The translations under genes and the position numbers were made by a program. Positions 34,039-42,712 of a stretch of DNA of 64,000 bases are shown piece by piece. Under the pieces are notes generated by a model. The model made no database searches, was not told the origin of the DNA, and was given only the letters and a program-made list of their open reading frames with translations. Position 1 is the stretch's first letter, and each line of letters begins with the position of its first letter. Source of the DNA: Micromonospora profundi (GTDB lineage Bacteria > Actinomycetota > Actinomycetes > Mycobacteriales > Micromonosporaceae); the NCBI RefSeq assembly GCF_011927785.1, contig NZ_JAATJK010000001.1, forward strand, positions 682,001-746,000. The letters are read 5' to 3'.

Positions 34039-34836
34039 GTGGGGTACGCGCAGATCAACGGGCTGCGGCTCTGGTACGAGTCGTACGGCACGGGTAGGCC
34101 GTTGGTGCTGCTGCACGGCGGCTACGGGTCGACGGAGATGTTCGCCCCGATGGTGCCGGCGCTGGCCGAGCGACGCCGGGTCGTCGCGGTCGACCTTCAG
34201 GGCCACGGGCGTACCGCTGACGTCGACAGGCCTCTGCGGTACGAGGCGATGGCCGACGACATCGCCGCGCTGCTCGGGCACCTCGACCTGTCCACTGCCG
34301 ATCTGCTGGGCTACTCACTCGGCGGGGGTGTCGCGTTGCGTACCGCCATCGAGCATCCGGCGCTGGTACGTCGGCTGGTGCTGGTCTCCACCCCGTGCAG
34401 GAGCGCCGGCTGGTATCCGGAGGTCCTGGCCGCCATGGCCGCCCAGGACGAGCGGACCGGCGAGCGGATGCGCGGCACGCCACCACACCTGCTCTACGAG
34501 CGCGTCGCGCCGCGCCCGCAGGACTGGCCACGCCTGTGGGCAAAGAGCGGTGACCTGCTACGCCGTGACTACGACTGGTCGGCGGAGGTGGCCCGGCTGA
34601 GCATGCCGACGATGTTGGTCTTCGCCGATGCCGACTCGATCCCGACAAGCCATGCGGCGGAGTTCTACGGGCTGCTCGGCGGCGGGCACCGCGACGCCGG
34701 CTGGGACGGCACCGACCGGCCCGCCGCCCGACTGGCTGTGCTGCCCGGCCACACGCACTACGACATCGTCGGCGCGCCGGCCCTGCCGACGGCGATGCTG
34801 TCGTTCCTCACCCACCAGGTCGGCACGCCCACCTGA
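34039..34836 (+). CDS. Alpha/beta hydrolase
   Basis: A 265-residue cytoplasmic hydrolase from a GTG at 34039. It shows the oxyanion region LVLLHGGYGSTEMFAP, the nucleophile elbow GYSLGGG with Ser93, a likely acid in VFADADSIPTSH, and the catalytic His in LPGHTHYDIVG. Length is that of simple esterase/haloperoxidase-like hydrolases. Substrate unknown. The ribosome site GGGAGGCCGA lies upstream. Confidence 0.88.
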   Translation: MGYAQINGLRLWYESYGTGRPLVLLHGGYGSTEMFAPMVPALAERRRVVAVDLQGHGRTADVDRPLRYEAMADDIAALLGHLDLSTADLLGYSLGGGVALRTAIEHPALVRRLVLVSTPCRSAGWYPEVLAAMAAQDERTGERMRGTPPHLLYERVAPRPQDWPRLWAKSGDLLRRDYDWSAEVARLSMPTMLVFADADSIPTSHAAEFYGLLGGGHRDAGWDGTDRPAARLAVLPGHTHYDIVGAPALPTAMLSFLTHQVGTPT

Positions 34837-34988
34837 CCCCCGAGCCGGCACGCCCACCTGACCCGTCGATGCGGCGTACGCCGGGTGGCGGGCCGGTTGT
34901 GGCCCAGGACGCGACGGTGGCCACCTGGCCGGCGGTCCGATCCGAAGCGCCCTACCCTCGGGGCAGAGCGTATTCAGGGAGCGTGATC

Positions 34989-35618
34989 GTGGAACTGGCG
35001 CACATCGACGCGGTGCTGTTCGACATGGACGGCACGCTTGTGGATTCCGACCCCGCCGTGGAGCGGGCGTGGGAGCGGTGGTCGGCCGAGTACGCCGTCG
35101 ACCCGGCGGCGGCGCTCGCCATAGCGCACGGCAGGCCCGCCGATCAGACCATTCGCCGGCTGCTGCCCGCGCTGGACGACGCGGCGGTCGCCGTAGCGGC
35201 GGCCCGGCAGTTGGCGTTGCAGTACGACGACCTGTCGGACGTGACGGCCACCCCGGGCGCGCACGAGTTGTTGATGGTCCTCGGCCGGTTGGGTTTGCCC
35301 TGGGCGGTGGTGACAAGCGCCGACGTCCGACTGGCGCAGGCCCGGCTCGGTGCCGCAGGCATCGAGGCGCCGGTGCTGGTGACCGTGGAGGACGTACGCG
35401 CGGGTAAGCCGGACCCGGAGGGCTATCTGCGTGCGGCCGCGTTGCTCGACGTACCGCCGGCGCGGTGCCTTGTCGTCGAGGACGCTGAGGTCGGGTTGCA
35501 GGCCGGCCGCGCGGCTGGCGCGATGACCGCGGCGCTGAAGGGACTCGACGGCGACCTGCGGCTGGTCGACCTGACGCAGTTGGCGGACGGCCTGCTGTCG
35601 GCTCCCACGGCACGGTGA
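34989..35618 (+). CDS. HAD-superfamily phosphatase (phosphoglycolate/beta-phosphoglucomutase type)
   Basis: A 209-residue haloacid dehalogenase-like hydrolase. Motif I FDMDGTLVDS gives the nucleophile Asp12 and acid/base Asp14; motif II is VVTSADVRL, motif III Lys is in RAGKPDPEGY, and motif IV is VVEDAEVGLQAG. The helical cap after motif I fits the phosphoglycolate phosphatase / sugar phosphatase group. The second of two in-frame GTG codons (34989) is chosen because AGGGAG lies seven bases before it. Exact substrate unknown. Confidence 0.88.
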   Translation: MELAHIDAVLFDMDGTLVDSDPAVERAWERWSAEYAVDPAAALAIAHGRPADQTIRRLLPALDDAAVAVAAARQLALQYDDLSDVTATPGAHELLMVLGRLGLPWAVVTSADVRLAQARLGAAGIEAPVLVTVEDVRAGKPDPEGYLRAAALLDVPPARCLVVEDAEVGLQAGRAAGAMTAALKGLDGDLRLVDLTQLADGLLSAPTAR

Positions 35619-35764
35619 CCTGCCCAGCTGCGGCGGTCACCTGCGCAGCCGTCGCGGTGGCCAGCCGCCCAGCCGTCCCGGCGGCCGGCTGACGGGGTGG
35701 CAGGGTCGCGCCGGTTCTGCTCCACTTCCTGCTGGATCCCGAGACCCAGAGAAAGGCGGAGCCG

Positions 35765-36253
35765 GTGGAGTTGACCTTGAGGCCGATGAGTGAGCAGGAG
35801 CTGGCCCGACTCCGGGGCCCGCTGGAACGGGCGTACGCCGAGGATTTGGCCACGCACGGGGGGATGAGGCTGCAGGCGGCGCAGGAGCGGTCGGCGGACC
35901 AGCTGCGGCAGTTGCTACCGGCGGGCGCGGCCACCGAGGGTGCGCTGCTGCGGCTGGCGCGGGTCGGCGACACCGAGGTCGGCTGGATCTGGGTGACCCT
36001 GCCCGGGGCGGCCGGCACCACCGACGCCAAACGGGCCTGGATTCACAACATCGAGGTGCATCCGGCGCAGCGGGGCCGGGGGTACGCGCGGCGGATGATC
36101 CAGCTCATGGAGGCGGAACTCGCCCGACTCGGGGTGCCCGAGGTGGGGTTGAACGTCTTCGGCACGAACACCGTGGCGATCGGGCTCTATCAGAGCCTCG
36201 GTTTCGAGGTCACCGCGCAGCAGATGGCCAAGCCGATCGACCCGGTGGGCTGA
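35765..36253 (+). CDS. GNAT-family N-acetyltransferase
   Basis: A 162-residue acetyltransferase from a GTG at 35765. The acetyl-CoA loop is RGRGYARRMIQLMEAEL after the strand AWIHNIEVHPAQ; the C-terminal NTVAIGLYQSLGFEV is the standard last motif. The N-terminal half (SEQELARLRGPLERAYAEDL) resembles a group of actinomycete GNATs of unknown substrate. Complete and typical in length. Confidence 0.9.
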   Translation: MELTLRPMSEQELARLRGPLERAYAEDLATHGGMRLQAAQERSADQLRQLLPAGAATEGALLRLARVGDTEVGWIWVTLPGAAGTTDAKRAWIHNIEVHPAQRGRGYARRMIQLMEAELARLGVPEVGLNVFGTNTVAIGLYQSLGFEVTAQQMAKPIDPVG

Positions 36254-36340
36254 GCCGGCGGCGACGCCGGTCCTCTGAGCAGGACTGTTCGTCCGTCCAG
36301 CGGGAAACCGCGCCGGACCGCACCCGGGGAGGAGCGACGG

Positions 36341-37483
36341 ATGACGCATGGCGCCGGACTGACAATCGGTGTGCTCGGCTCGTACGGTGGTCGGAACCTC
36401 GGTGACGAGGCGATCCTCACCGGCCTGCTCACCGATCTGCGTACGCAGGAGCCGAACGCCCGAATCATCGTCTTTTCCCGTAATCCCGAGCACACCCGTG
36501 CCGCCCACCCGGATGTGGAGGCGGTGCCCTGGGAGGGCGTCAGCCGTACCGACTCGGCGCTTGTCCTGGCCCAGCTCGACCTGCTCATCCTGGGCGGTGG
36601 CGGCATCCTCTACGACCGGGAGGCCCGCCGCTACCTGCGGGTCGTCCGGGTCGCGCAGGAACGCGGGCTACCCCTGATCACGTACGCGGTGGGGGTCGGG
36701 CCGCTCAGCGACTCGGTGGACACCGGCATGGTCCGGGAAACGCTCGCCAGCGCCGTGCAGGTTACCGTCCGTGACCAGGAGTCCCGGATGGTGCTGGAGG
36801 AGGCCGGGTTGCTCAACCCGATCACCGTCACCGCCGACCCGGCGTTCCTGCTGAAGCCGGCGGACTTCCCGGCCCACCTGCTCGCCGAGGAGGGCGTGCC
36901 GGTGGGCAAACCGCTTGTCGGGATCAGCGTGCGGGAGCCGGGACGGGCCGCCGAACGTCTCGACGTCGACGGCTACCACCGGCTGTTGGCCCAGATCGGC
37001 GACTTCCTGGTGCACCGGATCGACGCGCACGTGCTGTTCGTGCCGATGGAACGCGACGACATCCGGCACTCCCACGGCGTGCTGTCGCACATGGTCGCCG
37101 CCGAGCGGGGCCGGATCCTGCACGGCACGTACTCGCCGCAGCAGGTACTCGGTCTGATGCGCCACTTCGACCTGGCCGTCGGCATGCGCCTGCACTTCTT
37201 GATCTTCGCGGCGATGGTGGGTACGCCGTTCCTGCCACTGCCGTACGCCGGCAAGGTCTTCGACCTGGCCCAGCGGCTCGGAGTGCCGGCGCTGCGGGGC
37301 GTGGAGCGGGAGGTCGAAGGGCCGCTACTGGCCGAGGTCGACCGGCTCTGGGACGAACGCGAGGAACGCGCCGAGGCCACCGCGCGGCGGGTGGCCGAGG
37401 TCTGCGAGCAGGCCCAGGGCACCTCGGAGGTCACCCGCGCGGTGCTGGAGAGCCTGCGCAGCCAGGCCCTCACCCGGGTCTGA
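36341..37483 (+). CDS. Polysaccharide pyruvyl transferase family protein (CsaB-like)
   Basis: A 380-residue glycosyltransferase-fold enzyme. Landmarks are GVLGSYGGRNLGDEAIL at residues 10-26, LLILGGGGILYDREARRYL near 84, TYAVGVGPL near 113, and the C-terminal GMRLHFLIFAAMVGTPFLPL with YAGKV. The family transfers pyruvate ketals or acts in cell-surface polysaccharide or aminosugar pathways. There are no polysaccharide genes nearby, so the target is unknown. GGAGGAGCG precedes the ATG. Confidence 0.85.
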   Translation: MTHGAGLTIGVLGSYGGRNLGDEAILTGLLTDLRTQEPNARIIVFSRNPEHTRAAHPDVEAVPWEGVSRTDSALVLAQLDLLILGGGGILYDREARRYLRVVRVAQERGLPLITYAVGVGPLSDSVDTGMVRETLASAVQVTVRDQESRMVLEEAGLLNPITVTADPAFLLKPADFPAHLLAEEGVPVGKPLVGISVREPGRAAERLDVDGYHRLLAQIGDFLVHRIDAHVLFVPMERDDIRHSHGVLSHMVAAERGRILHGTYSPQQVLGLMRHFDLAVGMRLHFLIFAAMVGTPFLPLPYAGKVFDLAQRLGVPALRGVEREVEGPLLAEVDRLWDEREERAEATARRVAEVCEQAQGTSEVTRAVLESLRSQALTRV

Positions 37484-37491
37484 TCCGGCCG

Positions 37492-37698
37492 TCACACCGC
37501 CGGGCCGGTCCACCGGTAGCGCCACTCGCGGTCTTCCTCACGGGCGGACTCCAACTCGTAGATCTGCGCCTCGGCCAATCCTCCGGACCCGAGGTGATGG
37601 TGGGTGAGCGGCGGGCGGCCGTTGCTGTCCAGTTCGACGGTCACGGTCTGCCCGTCCGCCGCGCCGCCGACGAGGAGGATCTGCACGGAGGAAGCCAT
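37492..37698 (-). CDS. Small hypothetical protein
   Basis: A 68-residue protein, MASSVQILLVGGAADGQTVT at its start and DREWRYRWTGPAV at its end. It reads as three or four beta strands with a helix; no signal or membrane segment. Not recognised. It is convergent with the pyruvyl-transferase-like gene, nine bases from its stop. High third-position GC and a plausible GGATGG site before the ATG support it. Confidence 0.55.
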   Translation of the reverse strand: MASSVQILLVGGAADGQTVTVELDSNGRPPLTHHHLGSGGLAEAQIYELESAREEDREWRYRWTGPAV

Positions 37699-37793
37699 GC
37701 GCCCATCCTGCCTGCCGTGCGGCCCGCCCGCAGCGGATGCGGGGCAGCGCGACGACCGTTGCGGCGCTACCGATTGATCAACACGGGTTCATG

Positions 37794-37832
37794 GAAATCG
37801 CGGTGTCCCGTCGACGTGGACACCGCGATTTC
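37794..37832. repeat. 39-bp perfect intergenic palindrome, type 3
   Basis: Perfect 15-base arms GAAATCGCGGTGTCC (37794-37808) and GGACACCGCGATTTC (37818-37832) with a nine-base centre that is itself nearly palindromic (CGTCGACGT). It lies between the divergent small gene and the helicase gene, so it is not a terminator for either; it could be an operator or a dispersed repeat. Confidence 0.75.
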
Positions 37833-37921
37833 AGTGAAATCGAGTCGATCATGGCCGGCGGCGCGCCGCCGGCTCACTCGGGCCGCCTATCCTGGGCGCG
37901 GGCGGCGACGAGGGGGAGTAC

Positions 37922-40900
37922 GTGCTTGTCATCCACGGGCTGTGGCTGCCCGGCGACGGCGCGTCCGCAGGGCTCGCGGTGTGGGCCGAGGACAGCGCCG
38001 CCCCGGCAGCCGCCACACCCCGCTCCGGCCGCCCGCCCCGGGAGCGCCAGCACCCGTTCGCCGCCGGGCACGCCGACCTGGCCGCAGTCCTCGCCGACGC
38101 CGCCGAGCCGGCCCACCCGGACACCGCCGTGCTCACCCTGCCGACCCGGGCGGGCACGCCGACCGACTCACCCGAGCTGATCCGGACCGCCGTCGCACCT
38201 CCGGCCCGCGCCCGGCTCACCCTGGCCAGGTGGCGGGTCCCCATCCTGGTGTACGCCCCGGACGACGCCCTACCGCTGCTCCGCGCCCTGGACGACCTCC
38301 CCGTGGTGCCCGGGTCGACCCTGCGCCACCTCGCCGAACTCGCCGACTTCGCCGCCGACCTGGTGACCCGTGGTCGCGTCCTACCCGGCGTCAGCTCGAC
38401 GGCCGCAGGGGCGCGGTCGGGCGCTGGCGCCGAGGTCCCGGCCCTGGCCGTCTGGCGTCCACTGCTGACCGGCACAGACGCCGCATGGGCGCGATCCCTG
38501 GCGCTGGCCCTGCCGCCAGCGGCCCGAGCCGTCACCTCGGAGACCACCGATTCGAGCGATGCCGAGCTGACCGCTGCCGCGCTCGTCGCGGACGCGCTCG
38601 ACGCGCTGACCGACGCCGCCGCCCGAGCCGCGCTGGCGACCACCACCCTGGCCCGGGGCCTGCGTCCGGGTGGGCCGGCGCCGGTCTGGTTGGCGGCGCT
38701 CGCCGGTCCGCGACGCGACTTCACCATCGACGCGACAGCGCTGGCCACCCTCCGCACCGAACTGGACGACTGGCAACGGGACGCGGCAGGCGGCGCGATC
38801 CGGGCCAGCTTCCGCCTGGTGGAGCCGCCCCCCGACGAGATCACCGAACCGATCCTCGCCACCCGGCCCGCGCCGACCGACGACAGCCACGCCGACGGCA
38901 GTCGCGTCGCCCCCAGCCCGACCACCCTCAGCCCTGTCGAGGACGGGCCTGCCGGTGGTGGGCGGTGGCGGTTGGAGTTCGGTTTGCAGGCCGCTGACGA
39001 GCCCGGCCTGCACGTCGACGCCGGGCAGATCTGGCGGGCGCCGCACACCTTCGGCGGGTTGGCCGGCGCCACCGCCAATCCGCAGGAGACCCTGCTCGCC
39101 GAGCTGGGCCGGGCCAGCCGGCTCTGGCCGGATCTCGACGCCGCACTGCGTACCGCAGCACCCGAGGCGATGGACCTGGACGTCGACGGCGCGCACCGGT
39201 TCCTCAGCGAGGGCGCGCCGGTGCTGCACGCCGCCGGTTTCGGGGTGCTGCTGCCGTCCTGGTGGCAGCGCCCGTCGGCGCGGCTCGGCGCCCGGCTGCG
39301 CGCCCGCAGCCGTACCGCGCCCGGCACGGTGGCGGGCACCGAGGCCGGCGTCGGGTTGGATGCGCTCGTCGACTACCGCTGGGAGGTGGCACTCGGCGAC
39401 CAACCGCTGTCCGCCGACGAGTTGGCGGCGCTTGCCGAGTTGAAGACCCCGTTGGTACGCCTGCGCGGTCGCTGGGTGGAACTGGACCCGGGGCGTCTCG
39501 CCGCCGGTTTGCGTCTGCTCCGGTCGGCGGGCGAGCTGACCGTCGCCGACCTGCTGCGCCTCGGGCTCGCCGACGGCGAGGACACCGGGGCGCTGCCGGT
39601 GCTGGAGGTGACCGCCGACGGCCCGCTGGGTGACCTGCTCGCCGGTGCTGTCGAGCGGCGGCTCACCCCGCTCGATCCGCCGCCGGGTTTCGTGGGGACG
39701 CTGCGGCCGTACCAGCGGCGCGGGTTGGCCTGGCTGGCGTTCCTGCGCTCGCTCGGGTTGGGCGGCGTGCTCGCCGACGACATGGGGCTGGGCAAGACGG
39801 TGCAACTGCTGGCGCTGCTCGCCGGGGACCCTCCGGACGCCGGGCCGACCCTGCTGGTCTGTCCGATGTCGCTTGTCGGCAACTGGCAGCGGGAGGCGGC
39901 GAAGTTCACGCCGGGGCTGCGGGTGCACGTACACCATGGGGCGGAGCGGGTGCGGGGGCCGGAGTTCACGGCGGCCGCGCACGGCGCGGACCTGGTCCTC
40001 ACCACCTACTCGGTGGCGGCCCGGGATGCCGTGGACCTTGCTGGCATCGACTGGCACCGGGTGGTGGTGGACGAGGCCCAGGCGATCAAGAACGCGTCGA
40101 CCCGGCAGGCCGAGGCGGTCCGGGCGCTGCCCGCGCGGCAACGGGTGGCGGTGACCGGTACGCCTGTGGAGAACCGGCTCGCCGACCTCTGGTCGATCAT
40201 GCAGTTCGCCAATCCGGGTCTGCTCGGGCCGGCGGCGACGTTCCGTAAGCGGTTCGCCGAGCCGATCGAGCGCAACGGTGATGCCGAGGCCGCCGAGCGG
40301 CTGCGCCGGATCACCGGGCCGTTCGTGCTGCGCCGGCTCAAGACCGACTCGTCGATCATCTCGGACCTGCCGGAGAAGCTGGAGATGGAGGTGCTCTGCA
40401 ACCTCACGGCCGAGCAGGCGGCCCTCTACCGGGTGGTCGTCGACGACATGCTCGCCCGGATCGAGTCCAGCGACGGCATCGAACGTCGTGGGTTGGTGCT
40501 GGCCACCATGACCCGGCTCAAGCAGGTCTGCAACCACCCGGCGCAACTGCTGCGCGACGGCTCGCCGCTTGACGGTCGCTCCGGCAAGCTGGCCCGGCTG
40601 ACCGAGATCCTTGAGGAGGTGCTGGCGGCGGGGGAGCGGGCGCTGCTGTTCACCCAGTACGCCGAGTTCGGTGCGATGCTGCGTGGGCACCTGTCTGCGC
40701 GGTTCGGCCGGGAGGTGCTGTTCCTGCACGGCGGTGTCGGCAAGGCCGAGCGGGACGCCATGGTGCAGCGGTTCCAGTCGGCCGAGGGGCCGCCGTTGTT
40801 CGTCCTGTCGCTCAAGGCCGGCGGCACCGGGCTCACCCTGACCGCCGCCAACCACGTGGTGCACGTGGACCGGTGGTGGAATCCGGCGGTGGAGGACCAG

Positions 40901-41119
40901 GCCACCGACCGGGCGTTCCGGATCGGCCAGCGGCGGCGGGTGCAGGTCCGCAAGTTCGTCTGCGCCGGCACCGTGGAGGAGAAGGTGGCCGCGATGATCG
41001 CGGACAAGCGTGCCCTCGCGCAGCGGGTGGTGGGCACCGGCGAGCAGTGGATCACCGAGCTGTCCACGGGGCAGCTGCGGGAGTTGTTCGCCCTGGAGGC
41101 CGGCGCGGTGGTGGAGTAG
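37922..41119 (+). CDS. SNF2-family DEAD/DEAH helicase with SNF2-associated N-terminal domain
   Basis: A 1065-residue ATP-dependent helicase/translocase. The N-terminal ~570 residues include the bacterial SNF2-associated domain (LRLLRSAGELTVADLLRLGL). Motif I is LADDMGLGKTVQLLALL near residue 617, motif II DEAQAIKN near 716, motif III VAVTGTPVENRLADLWSIM; the C-terminal half has SLKAGGTGLTLTAANHVVHV and RAFRIGQRRRV. It resembles mycobacterial HelZ. Its stop overlaps the next start by one base, coupling it to a SWIM zinc-finger protein. DNA transaction role; target unknown. Confidence 0.92.
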   Translation: MLVIHGLWLPGDGASAGLAVWAEDSAAPAAATPRSGRPPRERQHPFAAGHADLAAVLADAAEPAHPDTAVLTLPTRAGTPTDSPELIRTAVAPPARARLTLARWRVPILVYAPDDALPLLRALDDLPVVPGSTLRHLAELADFAADLVTRGRVLPGVSSTAAGARSGAGAEVPALAVWRPLLTGTDAAWARSLALALPPAARAVTSETTDSSDAELTAAALVADALDALTDAAARAALATTTLARGLRPGGPAPVWLAALAGPRRDFTIDATALATLRTELDDWQRDAAGGAIRASFRLVEPPPDEITEPILATRPAPTDDSHADGSRVAPSPTTLSPVEDGPAGGGRWRLEFGLQAADEPGLHVDAGQIWRAPHTFGGLAGATANPQETLLAELGRASRLWPDLDAALRTAAPEAMDLDVDGAHRFLSEGAPVLHAAGFGVLLPSWWQRPSARLGARLRARSRTAPGTVAGTEAGVGLDALVDYRWEVALGDQPLSADELAALAELKTPLVRLRGRWVELDPGRLAAGLRLLRSAGELTVADLLRLGLADGEDTGALPVLEVTADGPLGDLLAGAVERRLTPLDPPPGFVGTLRPYQRRGLAWLAFLRSLGLGGVLADDMGLGKTVQLLALLAGDPPDAGPTLLVCPMSLVGNWQREAAKFTPGLRVHVHHGAERVRGPEFTAAAHGADLVLTTYSVAARDAVDLAGIDWHRVVVDEAQAIKNASTRQAEAVRALPARQRVAVTGTPVENRLADLWSIMQFANPGLLGPAATFRKRFAEPIERNGDAEAAERLRRITGPFVLRRLKTDSSIISDLPEKLEMEVLCNLTAEQAALYRVVVDDMLARIESSDGIERRGLVLATMTRLKQVCNHPAQLLRDGSPLDGRSGKLARLTEILEEVLAAGERALLFTQYAEFGAMLRGHLSARFGREVLFLHGGVGKAERDAMVQRFQSAEGPPLFVLSLKAGGTGLTLTAANHVVHVDRWWNPAVEDQATDRAFRIGQRRRVQVRKFVCAGTVEEKVAAMIADKRALAQRVVGTGEQWITELSTGQLRELFALEAGAVVE

Positions 41120-42018
41120 TGAGCACCGACAGGTTCGCCGACTACGGCCGTCCCCGCCGTGTCGACGGGGGTCTGCGCGCCCGCAGCGCCCGTGGCGCGA
41201 TCGGGCGGTCCTGGTGGTCCCGGCGTTTCCTGGAGGTGCTGGAGTCGTTCGCGCTCGGCACCCGGCTGACGCGCGGCAGGTCGTACGCGCGGGCCGGTCA
41301 GGTGCTCCGGCTCGACATCGCGCCCGGGCGGGTCACCGCCGAGGTGCAGGGCTCCCGGCCGCGCCCGTACGAGGTCTCCATCGCTCTTGCCGCGTTTCCG
41401 CCCGCGCTCTGGTCCCAGGTCGAGGCGGAACTGGCCGGGCAGGCGTTCTTCAGCGCCCGACTGCTCGCCGGGGACCTGCCCGACGAGTTGGAGGAGCTGT
41501 TCGCCGCCGTCGGTGCTCCGCTGTTTCCGGGCACCGTGGACGAGCTGACCCAGCGTTGCAACTGTCCCGATTTCGCGGTGCCGTGCAAGCACCTCGCGGC
41601 CACGTTCTATCTACTGGCCGAGGCGTTCGACGCGGACCCGTTCGAGCTGCTGCACTGGCGTGGGCGGTCCCGCGCGGACCTGCTCGATCGGCTGCGTGCC
41701 CGCCGGGCCGAGGCCACCGGCGCGGCGGTCACCGCCCCGGAGCCGTCCACCGTGGACCTTTACGGGTCCCATGTGGACGTCCTGTCGCCGGCGGGTGCGG
41801 CGCGGGCGCTCGCCGGGCTGTCGGCGACCACGCTCGCCGAGGCGACGGACAGGTTCTGGGCGCCGCCGGTGCCGCTTCCTGACCGGCCGCCCAGGCTGGC
41901 GACCGGGCCGGACCTCCTGCTGCGCCAGCTCGGTCCGCCAGCGCCGGCCATCGGCGGGCCGGGACTGCTCGAACGGCTGCGGCGCGCGTACCGGGCGTTC
42001 GACCCGGCCGACAGGTGA
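41119..42018 (+). CDS. SWIM zinc-finger protein
   Basis: A 299-residue protein from a GTG sharing one base with the helicase stop. The SWIM motif CxC-x6-CxH is CNCPDFAVPCKHLAA, with Cys147, Cys149, Cys156 and His158. The N-terminus (GAIGRSWWSRRFLEVLESFA) is a recognisable family block. From memory the same helicase/SWIM pair occurs in mycobacteria (Rv2101/Rv2102). It probably binds nucleic acid and works with the helicase. Confidence 0.9.
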   Translation: MSTDRFADYGRPRRVDGGLRARSARGAIGRSWWSRRFLEVLESFALGTRLTRGRSYARAGQVLRLDIAPGRVTAEVQGSRPRPYEVSIALAAFPPALWSQVEAELAGQAFFSARLLAGDLPDELEELFAAVGAPLFPGTVDELTQRCNCPDFAVPCKHLAATFYLLAEAFDADPFELLHWRGRSRADLLDRLRARRAEATGAAVTAPEPSTVDLYGSHVDVLSPAGAARALAGLSATTLAEATDRFWAPPVPLPDRPPRLATGPDLLLRQLGPPAPAIGGPGLLERLRRAYRAFDPADR

Positions 42019-42022
42019 GCCG

Positions 42023-42280
42023 TCATGTCCATCGGCGGCGGAACCGCCACATGATCGCCGCGTTGGCGATCAGCACCACCGCACAGATCGCACCGGCGAG
42101 TCGGCCGGCGAACACGGCCATCGCCGGAAGCGATGCCCACAGCACGATCGTCAACAACATCAGGTAGCGGCCCCGGCGGCCCCGGATCCGGTGATCGAGC
42201 CGGGCGAAGAACGCCGGGTCGCTCTCGCGGAGCTGACGGGTGATCTGGTCGAACCTGCGCTGATCCTCTTTGCTGAGCAT
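42023..42280 (-). CDS. DUF3040 family small membrane protein
   Basis: An 85-residue protein beginning MLSKEDQRRFDQITRQLRES, a helical cytoplasmic head, followed by two membrane helices (RYLMLLTIVLWASLPAMAVF and LAGAICAVVLIANAAIMW) and a basic tail. This is the DUF3040 pattern common in actinomycetes. Function unknown. It is convergent with the SWIM gene, four bases apart. Confidence 0.82.
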   Translation of the reverse strand: MLSKEDQRRFDQITRQLRESDPAFFARLDHRIRGRRGRYLMLLTIVLWASLPAMAVFAGRLAGAICAVVLIANAAIMWRFRRRWT

Positions 42281-42712
42281 GGCGCTGCCTTCCCCTCACG
42301 CGTTCAGCGGTTCGGCGGCATACCCGCTGCGGTGGCGGCTCACGCTCGCCCGCTGCCCCTACTTTTCCTCCTGCGTGAAGGCACCTCATGTCCTGCTTAG
42401 CCGTACCTTAAGTTTGCCTGTGGTCGCGGACGACGCCGAATGTCTCACGTACGGCGACGTGGTCCGATCCGTCCCCGGCTGCGGCACGTCCGCCCTGCTG
42501 GGAAGGTCGATGCCTGTCTCGTGCGGTCGACCCGTCACCGTAGCGCTGGTGAGCCCTGTCTTAAGTGCCCTCACGAGGGCGTTCAGGCCACCTTGAAGGC
42601 ACCTGGGCGCTTGGTTACCTTGCCGTAGCAACCCCCTCAGGCAACAGTCGCCGCACCTGCCGCACCTGCTCGGTCGCAGCTTTCGGCGCTCATCAGAAAT
42701 CGGGATTGGTAC
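42281..42712 (+). other. 432-base gap upstream of the DUF1800 operon
   Basis: No gene is supported here. The stretch is less GC-rich than its surroundings in places (ACCTTAAGTTTGCCTG near 42402). It holds small dyads such as GCCCTC-ACGA-GGGC around 42568, and two related phrases, 'cgtaccttaagt' and 'gtcttaagtg', near 42405 and 42558. It must carry the promoter of the five-gene operon; TTGAAG near 42594 is a candidate -35 but no good -10 stands out. Confidence 0.35.
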
